The position numbers and the translations under genes are program-made. 64,000 bases of DNA from Apophysomyces variabilis (lineage: Eukaryota > Mucoromycota > Mucoromycetes > Mucorales > Mucoraceae), in assembly GCA_002749535.1 (NCBI GenBank), contig MZZL01000380.1, positions 913,041 through 977,040 of the forward strand, given 5' to 3'. Numbering within the stretch: the first letter of the stretch is position 1; every line of letters starts with the position of its first letter. Under the pieces are notes generated by a model. The model saw only the letters and a program-made list of their open reading frames with translations. It ran no database searches and was not told the DNA's origin. Below, piece by piece: positions 58,310 to 64,000 of the stretch.

Positions 58310-58340
58310 CAATGCCGGTTCGCCAAGCACTTCTTCCAAA

Positions 58341-58540
58341 CATCGAGGTGATGCAGTTCGCCATGCCCTTAAAATCGGTACATCGAGTTGATGCAGTTCC
58401 CCATGTTTTTTGTAAATCAGAGCATCGAGGTGGTGCAGTTCCCCTCCTGAAACCGCTCATCGAGGTGGTGCAGTTCGCCATCCACGGCGAATGGGCGAAG
58501 TGCGGCCATGTACATGGACCTGGTGCAGTTCGGCATGGCA
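58341..58540. repeat. GC-rich degenerate tandem repeat
   Basis: The unit CATCGAGGTGGTGCAGTTC (with one or two changes) starts at 58341, 58381, 58423 and 58458, followed by a partial CCTGGTGCAGTTCGGCATG copy near 58519. Units are separated by unrelated 15-25-base spacers, giving a period of 35-42 bases. The tract and the next 100 bases are far richer in G+C than the surroundings. Confidence 0.8.
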
Positions 58541-58685
58541 CTGACATGAGACAGCCCTTCATGTCCCCACACGCCACCCCCGCACCAGCGCGCCGCACTT
58601 GCCCTTGCGCGCCACCTCGAGCCACCCGGCTCCAGTCACAAACCCAACCACAACACTTGAAAATTATTATTGCCCTAGTCCCCGC

Positions 58686-58795
58686 GATCTTTATTAATAT
58701 CGAGGGATCAATTGGAACCAGGACAATAATAAAACTTAACAGTCACTATTGGTCCTCAGGATCTTTATTTTAACTGGATCAAAGGACCAAAACGA
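58686..58795. repeat. Short direct repeat GATCTTTATT...GGATCAA
   Basis: GATCTTTATT at 58686 and again at 58760 are each followed about 12 bases later by GGATCAA and an A-rich stretch, giving a unit of about 74 bases. It looks like a decayed duplication next to the GC-rich repeat. Confidence 0.45.
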
Positions 58796-58860
58796 AGGGA
58801 AAAAAAAAGGGGAGGGGAAAATGAAGACTAAACTACGACTAAACTAAAAACTAAACTATA

Positions 58861-58943
58861 ATCTCGGCCAAAAGGCCTTAAAGAGGATAAGCAAAGAGAA
58901 AATTAACTTCACTTTACTTTGATCTCGGCCCAAAAGGGCCTTA
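58861..58943. repeat. Paired ATCTCGGCC...AAAAGG...CCTTAA repeats
   Basis: ATCTCGGCCAAAAGGCCTTAA at 58861 recurs in slightly longer form (GGCCCAAAAGGGCC centre) at 58922. Each contains a short inverted repeat (GGCC/GGCC or GGCCC/GGGCC around AAAA). Confidence 0.6.
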
Positions 58944-60220
58944 ATGTTACGAAGAAAGCGAAAAAGAAGCAGGAAATCATGTTCTTTTATACTTTTTGCT
59001 CTGTGACTGGCAAGTAGAACGGACTTTCGATTATGTCTCTTGTTCTTGGGCAATTTACTGCAGTAGCAGGGCCGATAGGGCCTGTAGCAAGAAGTAGTGT
59101 TAACATTATATGAAAACATCAATAAAAAAATTTGAAAAAAAAATTAGTATACTACAGACATAACTGTTTTTGGTTTTGAAGAGAATTTGCATGCAATTAC
59201 AACAAATGGGGAGTGAATGAGGTAATTGCGTTTATGCGCCCATGACAGACGAATGTCCAGTCTAATCAAAAACAGATCAGATATAGATTAGCATAGATCC
59301 AGGCTGCATCTCTAACCTGTACGTGCTGTACTTCCTCTTTATTAAAGAAGAAAAAAGAAAGCAACCCAAATGACTCTGTTTTATGCAATGTGGAATCGGA
59401 TTGCATCTTAGTCTAATGAGAGTCCAAATGACGAATGTTATGTAAAAGCAATTTATAGCATTGGTTTGCGTAAAGATAAAGCAGAAACAGAGAAATAATG
59501 GACTGCATCACTTTGGTCCCTGGAAAGCATGCATAAACGCATAATGAAACTTAAAACCATAGGCACCAGTAACGCGGCAACCGTATACAATACGTAGCAC
59601 TGCCCATCAACTTTTATAGCCTTTCTTTCTCCCTTTTTGCAGACAATAAGAAAGATACTTTTCTCTTGCTATCCTCTGCATTTTAACTTAAAATCAGACA
59701 CCGTGTTGATCAATTACAAAATAGCAATAAGTCGCATTTCGCTCATTTCAAGCGCTTTGTTTGCGTAATTAGCTTCACAAAGCGCATTTGCACATGAGAA
59801 GCATAACATGCCGCTTCACACCATGCTTACAAAAGGCCTTTATTTATGAAACCCATTTTATTCTACTTTACAAACCGTCTTTTTCTCTTGTTTTAATATT
59901 TGTACCTATATGTCGTACCATGGAGGGCTGCATAAACCTTGCGCGCGCTGTTATTACAGCGAGCCAATCATATGGCAGGATAACATCGATGCAGTAGAAG
60001 TAAGCAAACCAGATGCTGTTTGCATCTTTAATCCAGTAAAAACGATCTGTTATATAGCATTAATGTATTGCTGATATCTATTGTGTACACACCATATGCA
60101 AAAAGAAAGCAATAGGACTGCAGCGGCGGTTAAAGATGCGGCATTTTGGCATGACATTCGCACTCCATTTCCGTTTCATTTGGCCATCATGCATTACCAT
60201 AACAAGGTATGGATTCAACA

Positions 60221-60761
60221 TTGCATTCTCATAAACATATAACGCCAAATACGAAAAAAAGAAGTGCAAAGATAATAGTAAAAAGTTATGTATTATTCTG
60301 GTACTCGTAAGTGTTTATGCTGGTTACGCTTGCGAATGGGGAAGTCGCCGTCACGGTATGACTGTGTTCTACGAAACGGAAAATAGCAGAAAGGCAGATA
60401 TCCACCGTGTACAAAGGAAAGCAATTGACAAAGCAGCGTTACATGAACCTTATCCTGCATGACGCCCCTTTTACCGTCCGTGCACCTGCTGAAGCTAAAA
60501 CTATAAGCGCCGATATCTTGGTTTCCTATCTCCACGAAGCAAAGGAGTCCGCACGCAACCTATCTGTATACGTAACTTACGCTTATATGTTCGCATCACA
60601 GTGTGTCACTTCCGTTCAGTCGTACAAAATCATGTTATTACAGCTAAACAACGGAACTATCTGCACTTCATTGTTGCTTGTCCGTGACCGGATTAGCGAT
60701 GTTGCCTTTGAATATTCGTGAATCAAACGGGAGTTACCATCCATTAAGGTTCGTTGTGGAT
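60221..60761 (+). repeat. Left arm of long perfect inverted repeat
   Basis: Position x in 60221-60761 pairs with 124221-x in the right arm. Both arms translate to the same 104- and 80-residue frames on opposite strands, and the boundary sequences I compared are identical. The left limit is set only by the window edge; the inner limit is where identity stops after GTTGTGGAT. No coding function was recognised in the arm. Confidence 0.9.
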
Positions 60762-63459
60762 TTGCTGACGGTACACAAACGATGGATTTTTGGAATATCA
60801 AATGGAATCACAAAGGCTCAATTTTCAACGTCTCACAGTATCTGAGTTTCCTTGAAACGTTAACAGTCTTTGAACTACAATGTCTACATCATGCATTTAC
60901 AAAGTAGGCGTGCAATTTCGACCAGAAAAAAGGCTTCAAGCATTTATCAACTGAACAAAAGCACTGGACACTAAAGCATAAAAAATTAAACATAGCAAAG
61001 AAGATGTGGTACGAATAATACCGAGAGCTTTTGAAAGGGACTATTTCTACACTGGGCTATCAATCCTCGTTTCGATACTTGGGATTATTCCTTTCTTTTT
61101 CCCTTTAATTTGTGTATTAAATGAAAGTAGAGCCTAAAAACTTATTGTAAGCATGTAGTTAACAATGGCTGCTTGGGTGGACTAAGAATGCCATGTTTTA
61201 TATGTACTTTTTTTTTTAAACATCGCCACTACGGAGGGATGCATTATTGGACAATATCCATGACATACTTTGCTATCGGATAAATACGTCATGGTAAAAA
61301 GTAAAAATGGAATGAACAAAGAGTAAAAGAAAAGAACCGTCTACAATGAAAGCAGAGATAAATAAAACCACATAAGCACTCGCTGGAGTTATTAGATCTG
61401 ACCGTTTCACAATTCGTGTTAATTTCAAAACGGAATCAAAACGTAATCTAGATGCTTGTCTAACGTTAAAGTGATACCAAGATTAAACATCATTTCACCT
61501 GCTGTATATGTATCGGTATATGAAGGCAATCTAAATCACAAAACCTAGTACGCCAAAAGCTATTCCTATTTTTTAAGGGAAAAGGAAGATTAGCATAGAA
61601 GTTGAGACAAGCTCGATTAGTTTCGATAGGAAAACGGTAGATTTGTTGATTAAACAAAATATTGAAATGATGAAGCCGAATGAAAACGGTAATGTTTCTT
61701 TGATGGAAATAAGCATATAGTAAAATCGTAACTAATGGATATTTAACAATTTCAAGATAGCATGGAAACTCTAAGAGCAAGAGGAAGAAGAATGGACAAT
61801 CCAGTCTTTTATACTCTCTCAAAGACATAATTTTTACGTGGCAGCCGTCTATTAGACGTTCGAAATCCCCGCCTATATTTAATCTATAATTGTTGGATTG
61901 AATACATCCATTGTATTGATTGGCTTCTTTCCTTTTTTTTTGCGTTGTTTTTTCTTTTACAAAACGGGTCTTGCTAAATCGCCGTTATTGTCCAATATAT
62001 GTATATATGCCGTTATTTTTTTTCTAATAGATACAAAAGCCAGTACGTCTTTCTTTGCTATATAATGGATCCAACGAACGCATCCATACATTATAGTACA
62101 GATGTTAAACTAATCATTCACTCACCCATATATAAAATAGTCCTTGCCGACGTAATCGCGTGTTTCGATTTTCCGTACATCATCGTTCAAATCCATTCGT
62201 ATTGGAATAACTTGACTAGATTATCCCAGAATATGCATCCTGATTGTACCCGCAAATAACAAATATAAAAACAATGAAAATGCAAAGCACATATAACAAC
62301 GGTTTCCCTCTATACGCATTGCTTTCATCGATAGAACAGTATTAATGCACTGTAGCCTGTACCAACAAAAACACTGGATCTTACATACAGGATTGGTGTT
62401 TGCGAGATCGATTGTTTGCTCGAAAAATTTCTCCATAGCCATGTCATCTTTTGTCTATTATGGCTCCACAGGATTCTCACAGCAATTTCCAATATTAAAT
62501 TCTCTGAATGATATCCATTATTTTCTTCTTTTGCTTTTTTTTTTCTTTAGCACGCATTTGAAATGCACCATCTGATAACATGCGTCGTAACTACATGGGT
62601 AGAATGATTATCACATTGCTAAGGTCAGGGTATGTATCAAGCAGCAATTGGACCCATAAGATAATCTTACTTATAATAAACGTGTCCTTCCATCAGAACC
62701 ATACTGCCGTTCAGGGCATGGAAAATGAAACGCACACACCCACTGACTGCGGGTAGGACGACTCTGTAAACAGTTGTATGTATTGTTTCAGCTTTATTGG
62801 CATTACAAAATTGACTATAGGACATGCATTGATTGCTTATGTGCTTGGTAGAAAAAAAGCAGAATAACATGGTACGAAACGGGAAAGAAAAAAGGAGAAA
62901 AGACGAGAAAAAACGAGAAAAGAAAGTAATTATTTTTATACGTGCGCATTACTGGCTGTCTTCGCTGTTTGATATCGTTCTTTGACACACGCACAAAAAA
63001 TAGACCAGATAGAGGATCGTAGCACCTGTTGCTATTACGTTGTTTTGCGCGCGGTAGTACTATATTGAGCTTACAATACCTTCAATTCTCTCTATGTCTT
63101 GATTCGATCACTTATAGAATATATTGTAGAAGTAATCCATGTAATAGCATGTTTTCGATAATCTCGCATTAAGACCAATCATACGTTTGTCAAACAACGG
63201 ATTCCGTATTCTTTTTCCTTACCAAACTGCGTTTAACGAATATATTGTACCTAGATAGCTGTAACATAGCGTTGGGTGTTCAAAAAGGCGAATAAACATT
63301 GTAAGGTACCTATATCGTGATTTCACCATTTCAAACGCATGTAGCTAACACTGAGAATTCTATAACCGTACCCTGTACTTTGTGCAAAACCTCTTTTATT
63401 GTCACAATTCATCCGCTCCGTTAAAAACAAACTGGCGTTACGTTTCAGCGAAGCAGTAT
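60762..63459. other. AT-rich spacer of inverted repeat
   Basis: 2,698 bases of A/T-rich sequence with short frames only (for example 61490-61828 minus). No transposase, integrase, polymerase or other motif was recognised. Confidence 0.5.
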
Positions 63460-64000
63460 ATCCACAACGAACCTTAATGGATGGTAACTCCCGTTTGATT
63501 CACGAATATTCAAAGGCAACATCGCTAATCCGGTCACGGACAAGCAACAATGAAGTGCAGATAGTTCCGTTGTTTAGCTGTAATAACATGATTTTGTACG
63601 ACTGAACGGAAGTGACACACTGTGATGCGAACATATAAGCGTAAGTTACGTATACAGATAGGTTGCGTGCGGACTCCTTTGCTTCGTGGAGATAGGAAAC
63701 CAAGATATCGGCGCTTATAGTTTTAGCTTCAGCAGGTGCACGGACGGTAAAAGGGGCGTCATGCAGGATAAGGTTCATGTAACGCTGCTTTGTCAATTGC
63801 TTTCCTTTGTACACGGTGGATATCTGCCTTTCTGCTATTTTCCGTTTCGTAGAACACAGTCATACCGTGACGGCGACTTCCCCATTCGCAAGCGTAACCA
63901 GCATAAACACTTACGAGTACCAGAATAATACATAACTTTTTACTATTATCTTTGCACTTCTTTTTTTCGTATTTGGCGTTATATGTTTATGAGAATGCAA
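63460..64000 (-). repeat. Right arm of long perfect inverted repeat (cut by window edge)
   Basis: Reverse complement of 60221-60761 over 541 bases. The arm reaches the last base of the window, so its full length and outer flank are unknown. Confidence 0.9.

Larger units (their letters stand above)
57304..60220. other. Gene-poor region with repeats
   Basis: No gene recognised. It contains two RFX-like palindromes, a GC-rich tandem repeat and short direct repeats, listed separately. Otherwise it is A/T-rich. Confidence 0.45.

Noticed and set aside
58273..58773. 166-codon plus-strand frame over the GC-rich repeat
   Set aside because: Its length is explained by stop-poor GC-rich repeat sequence; the translated text has no domain and the frame is also open on the other strand.
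60407..60721. 104-residue protein present twice as evidence of a duplicated gene
   Set aside because: The duplicate is simply the inverted-repeat arm; frames are open on both strands there, the start codon is GTG, and no domain is recognised.

Overview
The window is nuclear DNA of a filamentous fungus, most likely an early-diverging one (Mucoromycota, probably Mucorales; inference). The evidence is split genes with many short GT-AG introns (mostly 40-80 nt), an AT-rich background with pyrimidine-rich promoters, fungal core genes (RPS11, BNA7, SIN1/AVO1, DUG2, SSH4, BRR6-like), relics of IS630/Tc1-type transposases, and one intron that looks U12-dependent. Exon models were built by hand from splice sites, reading phase and recalled family motifs. 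No alignment or search was run.

Layout, left to right. 1-5.8 kb: two small GPI-anchored wall proteins and a kelch-BTB protein. 6.2-9.9 kb: kynurenine formamidase (BNA7) converging on an eight-exon TORC2 subunit SIN1/AVO1. 10.4-11.1 kb: a decayed Tc1/mariner element. 12.2-13.0 kb: ribosomal protein S11. 13.5-21.9 kb: a giant spectraplakin-like protein of about 2770 residues (CH domain, long helical rod, GAS2-related domain). 22.3-24.9 kb: an NDT80/PhoG transcription factor. 25.1-26.1 kb: glyoxalase II. 27-28.8 kb: two unknown small genes. 29.4-32.5 kb: a polyol dehydrogenase converging on a PRCC-family nuclear protein. 32.6-33.8 kb: a decayed IS630-type transposase. 35.0-38.6 kb: a bacterial-type gamma-class N6-adenine DNA methyltransferase interrupted by two introns. 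38.7-40.0 kb: an SSH4/EAR1-type Rsp5 adaptor. 42.5-43.9 kb: an unknown membrane protein. 44-48 kb is gene-poor. 48.1-48.8 kb: an unknown protein. 50-51.6 kb: a bHLH factor. 52.3-56.2 kb: the WD40-M20 protein DUG2 in 22 exons. 56.3-56.8 kb: a BRR6/BRL1-like nuclear-envelope protein containing an AT-AC intron. 57-64 kb: no recognisable gene, but two RFX-like palindromes, a GC-rich tandem repeat, and one arm of a perfect inverted repeat at 60.2 kb whose partner runs off the right edge.

The genes form no pathway cluster; this is ordinary housekeeping neighbourhood with relic-rich gaps. The most notable items are the restriction-modification-type adenine methyltransferase, the U12-type intron, the spectraplakin-like giant, and the 541-bp identical inverted repeat with a 2.7-kb spacer.
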